From NCBI GenBank assembly GCA_948806215.1, contig CAQIDI010000002.1, forward strand, positions 140,793-204,792: a DNA stretch of 64,000 nucleotides, written 5' to 3'. Made by a program: the position numbers and the translations under genes. This document shows positions 8,871 to 17,520 of this stretch, piece by piece. Numbering within the stretch: position 1 is the first letter of the stretch; the number at the start of each line of letters is the position of its first letter. Source of the stretch: an uncultured Eubacteriales bacterium (lineage in GTDB: Bacteria; Bacillota; Clostridia; Christensenellales; UBA1242). The notes beneath the pieces are model-generated. The model was not told the DNA's origin. It was given only the letters and a program-made list of their open reading frames with translations, and ran no database searches.

Positions 8871-8899
8871 TTGACATATGGCAACTGTCATAATATAAT
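8871..8899 (+). promoter_or_regulatory. Consensus promoter pointing away from XRE 1, with operator in its spacer
   Basis: TTGACA (8871-8876), 17 bp, TATAAT (8894-8899): a perfect vegetative promoter on the plus strand, opposite in direction to the XRE gene. The spacer is exactly a TATGGCAACTGTCATA palindrome. Transcription would run into the XRE 2 terminator hairpin within about 50 nt and encodes nothing visible. Confidence 0.6.
8877..8892. promoter_or_regulatory. XRE operator site A
   Basis: TATGGCA-AC-TGTCATA, an imperfect dyad matching the consensus TATGRCANNTGYCATA shared by four sites in 8.8-9.3 kb. It occupies the spacer of the perfect plus-strand promoter at 8871-8899. Confidence 0.65.
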
Positions 8900-8906
8900 A
8901 AATATA

Positions 8907-8922
8907 TATGACACTTGCCATA
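8907..8922. promoter_or_regulatory. XRE operator site B
   Basis: TATGACA-CT-TGCCATA, the reverse-oriented counterpart of site A, 14 bp further right, at the expected start of the plus-strand transcript. Confidence 0.65.
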
Positions 8923-8936
8923 TTATATTGAATAAA

Positions 8937-8957
8937 AAAACGGAAAGTTCCGTTTAA
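8937..8957 (-). terminator. Intrinsic terminator of XRE 2
   Basis: AACGGAA/TTCCGTT stem, with a T run on the minus strand, immediately after the XRE 2 stop at 8954. It could also end the short plus-strand transcript started at about 8906. Confidence 0.65.
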
Positions 8958-9160
8958 TAATCAGTTAAGCCTAGCAAATAATCGGTGGTGCAATCAAAAA
9001 ATTTAGCCAAAGCTATCAAACAATCCAAGTTTGGGCTTCGGTTTCCAGCTTCCCACCTTGCAATGGTTGTTTGTGTGTAGTTTAATGCTTTTGCTAATTC
9101 GCTTTGCGTTAAGCCTTTTTCTTCTCGCAATTCCTTTAGCCTAATTGATAATTTATTCAT
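8954..9160 (-). CDS. Small XRE-family HTH regulator 2
   Basis: 68 aa, HTH only (RLKELREEKGLTQSELAKAL, GLTQ helix, then TTIARWEAGNRSPN and DCLIALAKFFDCTTDYLLGL). The C-terminal DYLLGL tail is shared with regulator 1 (8617-8817), pointing to a local duplication. Dyads with the same consensus lie upstream at 9202-9220 and 9261-9277. Likely an autorepressor, and it may cross-regulate its twin because the operator sequences are nearly the same. Confidence 0.85.
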   Translation of the reverse strand: MNKLSIRLKELREEKGLTQSELAKALNYTQTTIARWEAGNRSPNLDCLIALAKFFDCTTDYLLGLTDY

Positions 9161-9201
9161 ACTATGTCCTTAAACAGTTGTTTTTCTTATGTATTATTAA
9201 A

Positions 9202-9220
9202 ATATGGCAGAATGTCATAT
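9202..9220. promoter_or_regulatory. XRE operator site C
   Basis: ATATGGCA-GAA-TGTCATAT: same half-sites as sites A and B but with a 3-bp centre. It lies 40 bp upstream of the XRE 2 start, in position to block its promoter. Confidence 0.6.
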
Positions 9221-9254
9221 TATTAATATTTTACGAAAACCATTGTTTAACAAC

Positions 9255-9283
9255 TTGACTTATACCATATTGTCATATATAAT
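9255..9283 (+). promoter_or_regulatory. Plus-strand promoter upstream of XRE 2 with operator-like spacer
   Basis: TTGACT (9255-9260), 17 bp, TATAAT (9278-9283). The spacer TATACCATATTGTCATA carries the TGTCATA half-site of the XRE operator. The arrangement repeats that at 8871-8899: a strong promoter facing away from the regulator with a repressor site between its hexamers. Confidence 0.6.
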
Positions 9284-9289
9284 ATAACC

Positions 9290-9462
9290 AATCTAAATTA
9301 TCTTTATTCACGAAAACAAAAATAATGGATTTTGCGCATTAGGGGAAATTTGTTCTGTTATTTTAATCATCAAAGATAATTTAGAGCGATGGATACAGTG
9401 AAAATTGCTCAGTCGTAGGGCATTTTTCACAAAAAAAACACCACTAACCTCGGTGTTTTTTT
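9290..9462 (+). ncRNA. Candidate noncoding RNA under XRE control
   Basis: The transcript expected from the promoter at 9255-9283 has no convincing coding frame with a ribosome binding site. It ends in a 13-bp hairpin (GTGAAAATTGCTC 9398-9410 with GGGCATTTTTCAC 9418-9430, one mismatch, loop AGTCGTA), followed by an AACACC/GGTGTT terminator hairpin with T8 (about 9431-9462). It lies between XRE 2 and the convergent gene at 9492. Existence is inferred from promoter, structure and terminator; family unknown. Confidence 0.4.
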
Positions 9463-9465
9463 TAT
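9431..9465. terminator. Bidirectional intrinsic terminator
   Basis: A8-CACC ... GGTG-T8 inverted repeat between the plus-strand RNA candidate and the minus-strand gene ending at 9492. Confidence 0.7.
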
Positions 9466-9491
9466 TTTGTTATAACAATTTTAAGTTTATT

Positions 9492-9863
9492 TTATATTTT
9501 ATTTTTTGTTTTATCGTGTTTATTATTAACAATATTAGTCGCCTTTGTTTTTTTAACTGGTTCTTGTTTTTGTTTAACTTCTTCGGTTTGCTTGTTTTCT
9601 TCTTCCATAACGTCTGCTTTTCCGGTTAGTGTTTCCGACGACCTAAGTTTTTTAATTAGGTTTTTATAATATTGTTTTTGGGTGTGCTTTAATAGTTTTA
9701 AAATATCTTCGTTGTAAGCACCTAAAAAGGTTGTAAAAATATCGCCAGAGTTTGTTAACGAAATGGTTAACAAAGTGCAACAATTTTCATCAATTAAAGT
9801 TTGTTTATTGTTTGTGTTTGTAACTTTAAAGTTTAACTCGTTAGCTGTATCAATTTTTTCCAT
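9492..9863 (-). CDS. Hypothetical protein with charged, disordered C-terminus
   Basis: 123 aa, not recognised. The start at 9863 follows AGGAAGT. The N-terminal about 75 residues look folded (hydrophobic beta-like stretches CCTLLTISLT and IFTTFLGAYN, then a helix EDILKLLKHTQKQYYKNLIKKL). The last about 45 residues are Glu/Gln/Lys-rich and probably disordered. It is 13 bp downstream of ychF on the same strand and likely co-transcribed with it. No function can be assigned. Confidence 0.65.
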   Translation of the reverse strand: MEKIDTANELNFKVTNTNNKQTLIDENCCTLLTISLTNSGDIFTTFLGAYNEDILKLLKHTQKQYYKNLIKKLRSSETLTGKADVMEEENKQTEEVKQKQEPVKKTKATNIVNNKHDKTKNKI

Positions 9864-9876
9864 TAATTTTTACTTC

Positions 9877-10974
9877 CTAAACATTAAATTTAAACAGCAT
9901 AACATCGCCGTCTTTAACTACATATTCTTTGCCTTCCATTCTAACTTTGCCTTTTTCTTTTGCTTTAACAAAGTTGCCGCATTCAACAAGGTCGACATAA
10001 CTTACAACTTCGGCTTTAATAAAGCCGCGTTCAAAGTCGGTGTGAATTTTTCCTGCAGCTTGTGGCGCACAAGTGCCTTTAGTAATTGTCCAAGCACGAA
10101 CTTCTTTTTCGCCAGCAGTAAGATAACTAATAAGCCCTAATAAATCGTAGCCAGCAACAATTAACTTATCTAGCCCTGTTTCGGTTAGGCCTAGTTCTTG
10201 TTTAAACATTTCTGCTTCTTCATCGCTTAGTCCGCAAAGTTCTTCTTCAAATCTTGCACAAACAACCACAGTTTTAGCATTTTCTTTTGTTGCATATTCT
10301 TTAACTTGTTTAACATAGCTAATTTCATCTTCTGGGGTTGCAATGTTATCGTCAGATATGTTAGCACAATAAATAACTGGTTTATCGGTTATTAAAAAGA
10401 AACCTTTAATTAATTCTTTTTCTTTTTCGGTTGCCTTATAGCTTCTAACTGGTTTTTCTAGTTCCAATGTGGTTTTAAGGTTAACCAAAACTTCAAATTC
10501 GGCAGTGGCTTCTTTAGCCCCAGTTTTAACAGCCTTTTCAACTTTTTCTAATCGCTTAGTAACGGTTTCAAGGTCGGCTAAAATAAGTTCTAAATTAATT
10601 TCTTCAATATCTCTGGTTGGATTAACATTTCCATCAACGTGAGTTATGTTAGGGTTATCAAAACATCTAACAACGTGCACAATAGCATCAACTTCGCGAA
10701 TATGGCTTAAAAATTTGTTGCCCAAGCCTTCGCCACGGCTAGCTCCTTTAACCAAACCAGCAATATCAACAAATTCGATAATTGCAGGGGTTATTTTTTT
10801 TGTGTTATAAATTTCGCCTAAAACATCTAGCCTTCTATCTGGAACAGCAACAATTCCAACATTTGGTTCAATGGTGCAAAACGGATAGTTTTCGCTTGGA
10901 ATGCTGTTTTTTGTTATTGCGTTAAATAGTGTGCTTTTGCCCACATTTGGTAAGCCAACCACTCCTAATTTCAT
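9877..10974 (-). CDS. ychF: Redox-regulated ribosome-binding GTPase/ATPase YchF (Ola1)
   Basis: 365 aa, full family length. Start at 10974 after GAGGTGA. The Obg-family G domain begins with GLPNVGKSTLFNAITK at about residues 5-20, then switch and G3 DIAGLVKGASRGEGLGNKFL; the C-terminal TGS domain includes the family signature DFERGFIKAEVV. YchF binds ATP in preference to GTP and associates with ribosomes, affecting stress responses. In B. subtilis its orthologue yyaF is in the same origin-proximal neighbourhood as yyaC and spo0J. Confidence 0.95.
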   Translation of the reverse strand: MKLGVVGLPNVGKSTLFNAITKNSIPSENYPFCTIEPNVGIVAVPDRRLDVLGEIYNTKKITPAIIEFVDIAGLVKGASRGEGLGNKFLSHIREVDAIVHVVRCFDNPNITHVDGNVNPTRDIEEINLELILADLETVTKRLEKVEKAVKTGAKEATAEFEVLVNLKTTLELEKPVRSYKATEKEKELIKGFFLITDKPVIYCANISDDNIATPEDEISYVKQVKEYATKENAKTVVVCARFEEELCGLSDEEAEMFKQELGLTETGLDKLIVAGYDLLGLISYLTAGEKEVRAWTITKGTCAPQAAGKIHTDFERGFIKAEVVSYVDLVECGNFVKAKEKGKVRMEGKEYVVKDGDVMLFKFNV

Positions 10975-11155
10975 AATTTCACCTCGTTTATTTTTGCATT
11001 AAAAGCATATCATATTTTTAAAAAATTGTAAAAGTGAATTGGTAACATTAATCATAATAATAAATTTTAAAAAATACAATTAATTATGGTTATTAATAAA
11101 AACGATTAAAAGTTTAAATTATTAGGTTTTAGTTAAAACTTAAATGGAGGGGAGT

Positions 11156-11992
11156 ATGGCAATTTGGATTGTAATAATTTTAGGAATAGTGCAGGGTGCT
11201 TGCGAGTTTTTGCCAGTTAGTTCAAGTGGCCATTTGGTTTTGTTTTATAACATATTTAACATAACCGATAACACCATTTTGCTATCGGTTATTTTGCACG
11301 TTGCAACCTTGCTTTCGGTTATTGTTTGCTATTGGAAAGATATAATAAAACTAATAAAAAATCCGTTTTGTAACACAAACAAAAAGTTGGTTATTGCAAC
11401 CATTCCAACTGTTATTATAGTCTTACTTTTAAAAAGTGTGGTGGAAAAAAGTTTTGGTGGCGATTTTATAATAATTGGTTTTTTAATTACTGCAATAGTT
11501 TTGTTTATTTCGCAAATGTTGGAAACAAAAGCAAGTAAAACAGTTAAGAATGCTTACTTTTTGTCAGAAAACAATGTTTATAACAGTATAACCGATATTA
11601 ACATAAACACTAAACAAGCATTGTTTGTTGGTGTTGCACAAGGGCTTGCAATATTCCCTGGGATATCTCGAAGTGGTTCAACAATAGCAATGGGGCTTAT
11701 GTGCGGAGTTAAAAAAAGCGAAGTTGCCGACTTTTCGTTTTTGCTTAGCATACCAATTATTATTGCAAGTTTATTGTTTGAAATAATTGATGTTAGTGTT
11801 AATAAAATAAGCATTGGATTTAATCCTTTAACTTTGTTTATCGGGTTTATATTTAGTTTTTTAAGTGGATTAATTTGCATTAAGTTAATGCTTAAGTTTG
11901 TTAAAAAAAGTAAGTTATATTGGTTCTCGTTTTATTTGGTTCTGCTTAGTATTTTTTTAATACTTAATAGTTATGTTTTGTTTTTGTTTTAA
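11156..11992 (+). CDS. uppP: Undecaprenyl-diphosphatase UppP (BacA)
   Basis: 278 aa from ATG 11156; an upstream in-frame ATG at 11144 is rejected because the GGAGGGG ribosome binding site would then fall inside the coding region. It is a polytopic membrane enzyme that dephosphorylates undecaprenyl diphosphate to recycle the lipid carrier for cell-wall synthesis and gives bacitracin tolerance. Family motifs GxxEFLPVSSSGHL (near the N-terminus) and PGISRSGST (near residue 170) are both intact. Around eight hydrophobic segments. It is 41 bp upstream of argS. Confidence 0.95.
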   Translation: MAIWIVIILGIVQGACEFLPVSSSGHLVLFYNIFNITDNTILLSVILHVATLLSVIVCYWKDIIKLIKNPFCNTNKKLVIATIPTVIIVLLLKSVVEKSFGGDFIIIGFLITAIVLFISQMLETKASKTVKNAYFLSENNVYNSITDININTKQALFVGVAQGLAIFPGISRSGSTIAMGLMCGVKKSEVADFSFLLSIPIIIASLLFEIIDVSVNKISIGFNPLTLFIGFIFSFLSGLICIKLMLKFVKKSKLYWFSFYLVLLSIFLILNSYVLFLF

Positions 11993-12033
11993 ACCTTGCT
12001 ATGCTATAATATGGCATATAATAGGAGAAAACA

Positions 12034-13740
12034 ATGGATATTAAAAATGCAATAGTAACCGAACTAAATAATATGAATCTTAGTGTTAATATTGATAACA
12101 TAAAAAATTTGTTTGTGCTTAGTGCCGATTCTAAAAATGGCGATGTTAGTTTGCCTTGTTTTGCATTAGCAAAAGAATTAAAACAAAACCCTATGGTTAT
12201 TTCTAATAGTCTTGTTAGCGAAATTAATTCTAAGTTAACAAATACTTCGCTAATAGAAAAAGCAGAAGCTGTTAATGGTTATGTTAATATTTTTACAAAG
12301 CAAACAGTTGTTGCAAAAAATGTTGTTACCGAAATTTTAAGCAATCCAAATGGTTTTGGTAAAACAAATTTAGGAAATGGCAAAACCTATGTGTTGGATT
12401 ATTCCAGTGTTAACTTAGCAAAATATATGCACATTGGTCACTTAAAAACAACCATAATTGGTTTGGTTATTTCCAACCTTTTAAAAAATTTAGGTTATAA
12501 AACTGTTTCAATTAACTATGTTGGCGATTATGGTACTCCATTTGGAAAAATGATAACTGCATATTATAGGTGGGGTAGCGAAGAAGAAATTAAAGCTCGC
12601 GGAGTTGATGCTGTTCAGGATTTATATGTTAAATTTAATCGAGAAGTAGAAAACGATGCAACATTAGAAGTTGAAGCAAGAGAATGGTTTAAGAAAATTG
12701 AAAATGGCGATAAAGAAGCAACAAGGTTGGCTAACTGGTTTATTGAACTAAGTCGTGGCGAAGTTGAACGCTTGTGTAATTTGTTGGGTGCTGAATTTGA
12801 TAGTTGGCGTGGCGAACGCTATTATTCTGATAAAATGCAACCAGTTATTGCCGAATTAAAATCGAAAAACTTGTTAAAGCAAAGCGAAGGTGCACAAATT
12901 GTTGACCTTGAACAGTATGGTTTGGGTGCAGCTTTAATCCAAAAAAGCGATGGTACAAGTTTATATTTAACCAGAGACTTAGCAGCAGTTCAAGATAGGT
13001 TTGAAATGTATGGTTTTAACAATGCAATATATGTTACCGATGTTGCACAAAAATTGCATTTTAAACAACTATTTAAAATTGTGGAACTTTTAAACAAACC
13101 TTACGCAGGTTCGCTAGAGCACGTTGCTTATGGCAGATATAGTTTGCCAACCGGTAAAATTTCTAGCAGACTTGGCAAGCAAGCATTACTTGCTGATATA
13201 TATAATGCTGCGCTAAACAAAGCAAAAGAAATAATGAACGAGCGTGGAACAAAGGTTGAAAATTTCGAAGATGTTGCAAACAAAGTTGCTGTTGGTGCAA
13301 TTTCGTTTGAAGCATTAAAATACGAGCGCGTTAAAGATACCGTGTTCGACCTTAATGCTTCGCTAAACTTTGATGGCGAAACTTCGCCATATATGCAATA
13401 CACTTATGCAAGGCTTAATAGTGTTTTAGAAAAAGCTGGCGAGTTTGATTATGGTGCAGTGGATTTTAGCGATATTAATTTAGAAGAAGGCTTTGAAATT
13501 ATTAAGCAATTAAACAAATATCCTTTTGTGATTGTGGAAGCGTTTAATAAACTTGAACCTTGTTTAATAGTTAGGCATTTAATGAATTTATGTAGCGAAG
13601 TTAATCGCTTCTATAATCAAAAACGAATAATCGAAAACGGAAAAGTTAATGTTAACCGATTGGCTGTTATTAATGCAACACTTTGTGTTTTAAAAAATGG
13701 CTTTGAAATAATTAATATTCCAGTAATCGATAAAATGTAA
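12034..13740 (+). CDS. argS: Arginyl-tRNA synthetase
   Basis: 568 aa class I synthetase that charges tRNA-Arg. Start at 12034 after AGGAGAAA. An N-terminal Add1 domain, HIGH-type motif MHIGHLKTT near residue 131, a KMSKS-equivalent GKISSR near residue 373, and a C-terminal DALR anticodon-binding domain with the conserved YMQYTYARLNSVL motif. Its end is followed at once by a terminator. No T-box leader is visible; the gap to uppP is only 41 bp. Confidence 0.95.
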   Translation: MDIKNAIVTELNNMNLSVNIDNIKNLFVLSADSKNGDVSLPCFALAKELKQNPMVISNSLVSEINSKLTNTSLIEKAEAVNGYVNIFTKQTVVAKNVVTEILSNPNGFGKTNLGNGKTYVLDYSSVNLAKYMHIGHLKTTIIGLVISNLLKNLGYKTVSINYVGDYGTPFGKMITAYYRWGSEEEIKARGVDAVQDLYVKFNREVENDATLEVEAREWFKKIENGDKEATRLANWFIELSRGEVERLCNLLGAEFDSWRGERYYSDKMQPVIAELKSKNLLKQSEGAQIVDLEQYGLGAALIQKSDGTSLYLTRDLAAVQDRFEMYGFNNAIYVTDVAQKLHFKQLFKIVELLNKPYAGSLEHVAYGRYSLPTGKISSRLGKQALLADIYNAALNKAKEIMNERGTKVENFEDVANKVAVGAISFEALKYERVKDTVFDLNASLNFDGETSPYMQYTYARLNSVLEKAGEFDYGAVDFSDINLEEGFEIIKQLNKYPFVIVEAFNKLEPCLIVRHLMNLCSEVNRFYNQKRIIENGKVNVNRLAVINATLCVLKNGFEIINIPVIDKM

Positions 13741-13769
13741 AAAAAGGCTACCAAGTGGTAGCCTTTTTT
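13741..13769. terminator. Bidirectional terminator between argS and copZ
   Basis: AAAAAGGCTACCA/TGGTAGCCTTTTTT stem starting directly after the argS stop; it also lies downstream of the minus-strand copZ. Confidence 0.85.
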
Positions 13770-13783
13770 GTTTTTAATTTTAG

Positions 13784-14002
13784 TTATTGTTTAACTTCAA
13801 AGCCAGCTTCGTTAATGGCGTTAATTAAAATATTTGGGTCGATATTTTGTTTTAAAGTTACAATAACAAGTTTGTTTTCTAAATCAAATGTTGTGCGTTT
13901 AATTTCCTTAATTCCTTTTAAGCTTGTTTTTATTGTTTTTACGCAATGTTCACAATGCATATTTGGAACATTAAACACATCTACTGCAAAATTATTTTTC
14001 AT
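13784..14002 (-). CDS. copZ: Copper chaperone, HMA domain (CopZ-like)
   Basis: 72 aa single heavy-metal-associated domain with the metal ligand motif NMHCEHC near residues 11-17. CopZ proteins carry Cu(I) in the cytoplasm to the CopA pump. Its ATG at 14002 overlaps the copA stop (ATGA), so translation is probably coupled. It is the last gene of the csoR-copA-copZ cassette. Confidence 0.9.
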   Translation of the reverse strand: MKNNFAVDVFNVPNMHCEHCVKTIKTSLKGIKEIKRTTFDLENKLVIVTLKQNIDPNILINAINEAGFEVKQ

Positions 14003-16212
14003 TTTATTCTCCTTTTTATTTTTAATGTTAAAGCATTTAATATAACAGTTAAACTGCTAAGAACCATTGCAATTCCTGCCAGCATTGGATTTATTGTAAA
14101 GTTAAGTGCACTAAACACGCCCATTGCAATAGGAATCATTAATGCGTTATAGAAAAATGCCCAAAATAAGTTTTGTTTAATATTTTTTATTGTACGCTTT
14201 GATAAACTTATTAATTCGCTAATTTTAGATAGGTTGTTATTAAGCAAAACAACATCGGCAGAATTTATTGCAATATCGCTTCCGCCACTAACGCTTACAC
14301 CGATATCAGCTATCGATAGTGCTGGACTATCGTTAATGCCGTCGCCACACATAAGCACTTTTTTGCCTTGTTTTTTTAAATTTTTAATAACTTCCGATTT
14401 TTGTTTTGGTAAAACTCCTGCTATAACATTGTTTATTCCTAAATCGCTTGCTATTTGTTTTGCAACTTGTTCGCCATCGCCGGTAAGCATTATTACTTCT
14501 AAGCCAAAATTATTTAATTCTTTAATTGTTTGTGTTGCTGTTGGATTTATTAAATCGTTAACACCAATTAAGCCAATAATGGTTTTATCTTTAACAACAT
14601 AAATAACGCTGCAACCACTATTTAAAAGTTCAAGTTCATCGCTAGCATATAAATTTTTTATTTTAAACTTTTTTAATAGTTTATTATTTCCTAATAAAAT
14701 TTCGTTAGTGCCTATGTTTGCACTAATTCCATAACCGCTATAATCTTTAAAGTTGGAAACTTCTAACAATTCTAATCCCAGTTCTTCTAATTTCTGTTTA
14801 AAAGCAGAAGCTATTGGGTGGTTCGATTTGCTTTCAACACTGCCAGCCAGTTTTATTATTTCGTTATCGGATAAATTGCTATAGTTATAAATTTTTGCAA
14901 GTTTTAAATTACCATAGGTTAAAGTTCCTGTTTTATCAAAAACCACAGTGTTAATTTTGTTTGCAATTTCTAATGTTTCACTTTTTTTAATAAGTATTCC
15001 GGCTTTTGCACTTATCCCAACACTAATAACAATGGCAAGCGGAGTTGCAAGCCCTAGCGAACACGGGCAAGCAACAACCAAAACTGTTACAAATGTGGTT
15101 ATAGCAGTTGCAAAGTTATATCCTAAAATTAAATATATAACAAATGTTAACACCGCTAAACCCATAACTATTGGAACAAATATTCCGCTAACCTTATCGG
15201 CTACTTTTGCTATTGGCATTTTAGTGTTAGTTGCTTCCACAACAAGATTAACTATTTCCGATATTGTAGAATCTTTACCAATTTTAACTGCTTCATATTC
15301 GATATAACCATTTAAGTTTATGCTACCAGCAATAACTTGGCTGCCAATTGTTTTGTTGTTAGGCTTGCTTTCGCCAGTAATAAAAGCTTCATTTAAATGG
15401 GCACTGCCTTTGGTTATAACCCCATCCACTGCAATTTTTTCGCCTGCAGAACAAATAACAATGTCTCCTTTTTTAACTTCGTCTAAAGTTACAACTTTTG
15501 GTTTGCCATTAACTAAAATTGTGGCATTGTTTGGAGTTATGGTTACCAAGTCCATAACAGCTTGTTTGGTTTTTATTTTACTAAACGAATCTATGTTTCT
15601 GCCAAGTTTTATAAAATAAACAATTATTGCACACGATTCAAAATAAAGGTTGTGTGCCTCGTAAGCATTACCTAACATAATTAAAACAAACAAATAAATG
15701 CTATAAATTAAACTACTAAAAACACCTAGTGTAACCAAAGTATCCATATTAGGTTTTAGGTGAAACAAATTTTTAAAACCGCTTTTAAAAATGTCTAATC
15801 CATAAACCAAAAATGGAATAGTTAATATTAAAAGAGTAGTTGCATAGCCTTTTGCATTAATATTAGGGCTTATAAAATTTGGCAAGGGCAAGCCCACCAT
15901 ATGTCCCATACTAACATATAAAAGAATAATCGCTAAAACTCCAAACAACCAAAACCAAACCTTTTTTAGTTTGTTGGTTTTTTGTTCGGCATTAATGTTG
16001 TATGTGCCAAGGCTTTTAAAACCTGCTTTTTTAATGTAGGATTCAATATGCTTTAGCGAGATTAATTTTTCATCGTAAGTAATTGTAGTGTTGGCTAAAA
16101 CCAAATTAACACTAGCACTAACAATTCCGTTTTGTTTATTTAAGTGTTTTTCTAGCCCACTAGAACAAGCACTGCAGGTCATACCTTCAACTGATAAAGT
16201 TATTTTTTTCAT
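13999..16212 (-). CDS. copA: Copper-exporting P1B-type ATPase CopA
   Basis: 737 aa. One N-terminal HMA domain with GMTCSAC near residues 9-15, eight expected membrane helices, the CPC transport motif (ACPCSLGLATP) near residue 380, phosphorylation motif DKTGTLT near 423, and the hinge GDGINDSPAL in the P domain. It pumps Cu(I) out of the cell. The start at 16212 overlaps the stop of csoR. Only one HMA domain is present, with a second in the separate copZ. Confidence 0.95.
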   Translation of the reverse strand: MKKITLSVEGMTCSACSSGLEKHLNKQNGIVSASVNLVLANTTITYDEKLISLKHIESYIKKAGFKSLGTYNINAEQKTNKLKKVWFWLFGVLAIILLYVSMGHMVGLPLPNFISPNINAKGYATTLLILTIPFLVYGLDIFKSGFKNLFHLKPNMDTLVTLGVFSSLIYSIYLFVLIMLGNAYEAHNLYFESCAIIVYFIKLGRNIDSFSKIKTKQAVMDLVTITPNNATILVNGKPKVVTLDEVKKGDIVICSAGEKIAVDGVITKGSAHLNEAFITGESKPNNKTIGSQVIAGSINLNGYIEYEAVKIGKDSTISEIVNLVVEATNTKMPIAKVADKVSGIFVPIVMGLAVLTFVIYLILGYNFATAITTFVTVLVVACPCSLGLATPLAIVISVGISAKAGILIKKSETLEIANKINTVVFDKTGTLTYGNLKLAKIYNYSNLSDNEIIKLAGSVESKSNHPIASAFKQKLEELGLELLEVSNFKDYSGYGISANIGTNEILLGNNKLLKKFKIKNLYASDELELLNSGCSVIYVVKDKTIIGLIGVNDLINPTATQTIKELNNFGLEVIMLTGDGEQVAKQIASDLGINNVIAGVLPKQKSEVIKNLKKQGKKVLMCGDGINDSPALSIADIGVSVSGGSDIAINSADVVLLNNNLSKISELISLSKRTIKNIKQNLFWAFFYNALMIPIAMGVFSALNFTINPMLAGIAMVLSSLTVILNALTLKIKRRIK

Positions 16213-16505
16213 TATTGAAACCTTTTAATTAAATTTATAACATCTGCTATTATTTCAGTGTTACCATTTTCGATTTCTCTAACCACACATCCGTTTAAGT
16301 GTTTTTCTATTAGCTTATTTGCTAAACTTTTAACCGAACTATTAACTGCCGATAACTGAATTAAAACATCATCACAATATCTATTTTCGGTTATCATTTT
16401 TTTAATACCATTAATTTGTCCTTCAATGCGGTTTAGGTGAGTAATAAGTTCTTTTTTTTCTTTTTCTTTACGAAGTGTTGTTTTAAATTCTTTTGTGTTT
16501 TCCAT
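16212..16505 (-). CDS. csoR: Copper-sensing transcriptional repressor CsoR
   Basis: 97 aa, DUF156/CsoR fold. Cu(I) ligands of the Cys-His-Cys type are visible: Cys in NRYCDD, His in IEKHLNG and Cys in NGCVVRE. The N-terminus LITHLNRIEGQINGIKKM is typical. Copper binding releases CsoR from its operator and derepresses the cassette. It is the first gene of the csoR-copA-copZ operon, with its operator immediately upstream. Confidence 0.93.
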   Translation of the reverse strand: MENTKEFKTTLRKEKEKKELITHLNRIEGQINGIKKMITENRYCDDVLIQLSAVNSSVKSLANKLIEKHLNGCVVREIENGNTEIIADVINLIKRFQ

Positions 16506-16536
16506 AAATTTTATCTCCTTGTTACATTTATAGTAT

Positions 16537-16552
16537 ATACCCCATAGGGTAT
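16537..16552. promoter_or_regulatory. CsoR operator
   Basis: ATACCCCATAGGGTAT, a near-perfect dyad of the TACCC-N-GGGTA type known for CsoR, 32 bp upstream of the csoR start. It is GC-rich against an AT-rich background. Confidence 0.85.
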
Positions 16553-16656
16553 GTTAGTAAAATAAAATTTATAACTTAATAAAAATTTTATTTTGTTAAT
16601 TTTAATAGTTAAGGTATACTTTTAAAGTAAAATATTAATATTGTTAGGAATTAATT

Positions 16657-17520
16657 TTGGAAAATTATAAAGAAATAGAAAGGTCAATAATAACCACATA
16701 TCGAGCAAGGCTTTGGTCAAAGTTTACTAAAGCAATTAGAGATTACGAATTAATTGAAGAAAACGATAATATTTGTGTGTGCATATCTGGTGGAAAAGAT
16801 AGTATGGTTATGGCAAAACTTTTTCAGGAACTAAAGCGACATTCAAAAATCAACTTTAATGTTGAATACTTAGTTATGAATCCCGGTTATAACCAAGAAA
16901 ACCTTAATATGATAAAACACAACCTAGAACTTTTAAATGTGCCAGCAAAAATTGTGGAAAGTAATATTTTTGAAGTTGCTAATGCACAGGATAAAAACCC
17001 TTGTTATTTGTGTGCAAGAATGAGGCGTGGAACATTATATAAAATTGCAAAAGGTATGGGGTGTAATAAAATTGCTTTAGGGCATCATTACGATGATGTT
17101 ATAGAAACCACACTAATGAATATGCTAAATGCTGGCTCGTTTCAAACAATGCTTCCAAAACTTCATAGCGATAACTTTGAAGGAATGGAGTTAATTAGGC
17201 CACTATATTTAATAAGGGAAAAAGATATTGTAACTTGGGCAAGCAGTTGCAACTTAAAATTTATTCAGTGTGCGTGTGCGTTTACTGCAAGCTTAGCAAA
17301 AAACAATAACGATAGTGTTAACTCACAGCGCTATCAAACTAAAAAACTAATAGCGAATTTAATAAGCTACAACGAAAATGTGGAAAAAAACATTTTTAAA
17401 AGTGCAAGCAATGTTAACCTTGATAAAATTTTAGGTTATAAAACCCACGGCAAACAAATTTCTTATTTAGACGATTATAAAAATTTTACAAAAGTTAAAG
17501 GCGAAAACAACAATGAATAA
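16657..17520 (+). CDS. TtcA/TtuA-like PP-loop ATPase (tRNA thiolation family)
   Basis: 287 aa. TTG start at 16657 after TTAGGAA. PP-loop SGGKDSMVMAK near residues 45-55, a CYLCARMRRG CxxC pair near residue 114 and GHHYDDVIET near 145, the pattern of TtcA-type tRNA sulfur-transfer enzymes that bind an Fe-S cluster. The substrate nucleoside cannot be decided from sequence; tRNA cytidine-32 2-thiolation is the TtcA reaction. It overlaps the next gene by 8 bp. Confidence 0.8.
   Translation: MENYKEIERSIITTYRARLWSKFTKAIRDYELIEENDNICVCISGGKDSMVMAKLFQELKRHSKINFNVEYLVMNPGYNQENLNMIKHNLELLNVPAKIVESNIFEVANAQDKNPCYLCARMRRGTLYKIAKGMGCNKIALGHHYDDVIETTLMNMLNAGSFQTMLPKLHSDNFEGMELIRPLYLIREKDIVTWASSCNLKFIQCACAFTASLAKNNNDSVNSQRYQTKKLIANLISYNENVEKNIFKSASNVNLDKILGYKTHGKQISYLDDYKNFTKVKGENNNE

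Noticed and set aside
9405..9629. Plus-strand frame over the terminator region at 9.4-9.6 kb
   Set aside because: Phe/Leu-rich translation of the antisense of the hypothetical gene at 9492 and of terminator T runs; no start signal.
11993..12033. T-box or other leader before argS
   Set aside because: The gap is only 41 bp, too short for a T-box, and has no specifier structure.
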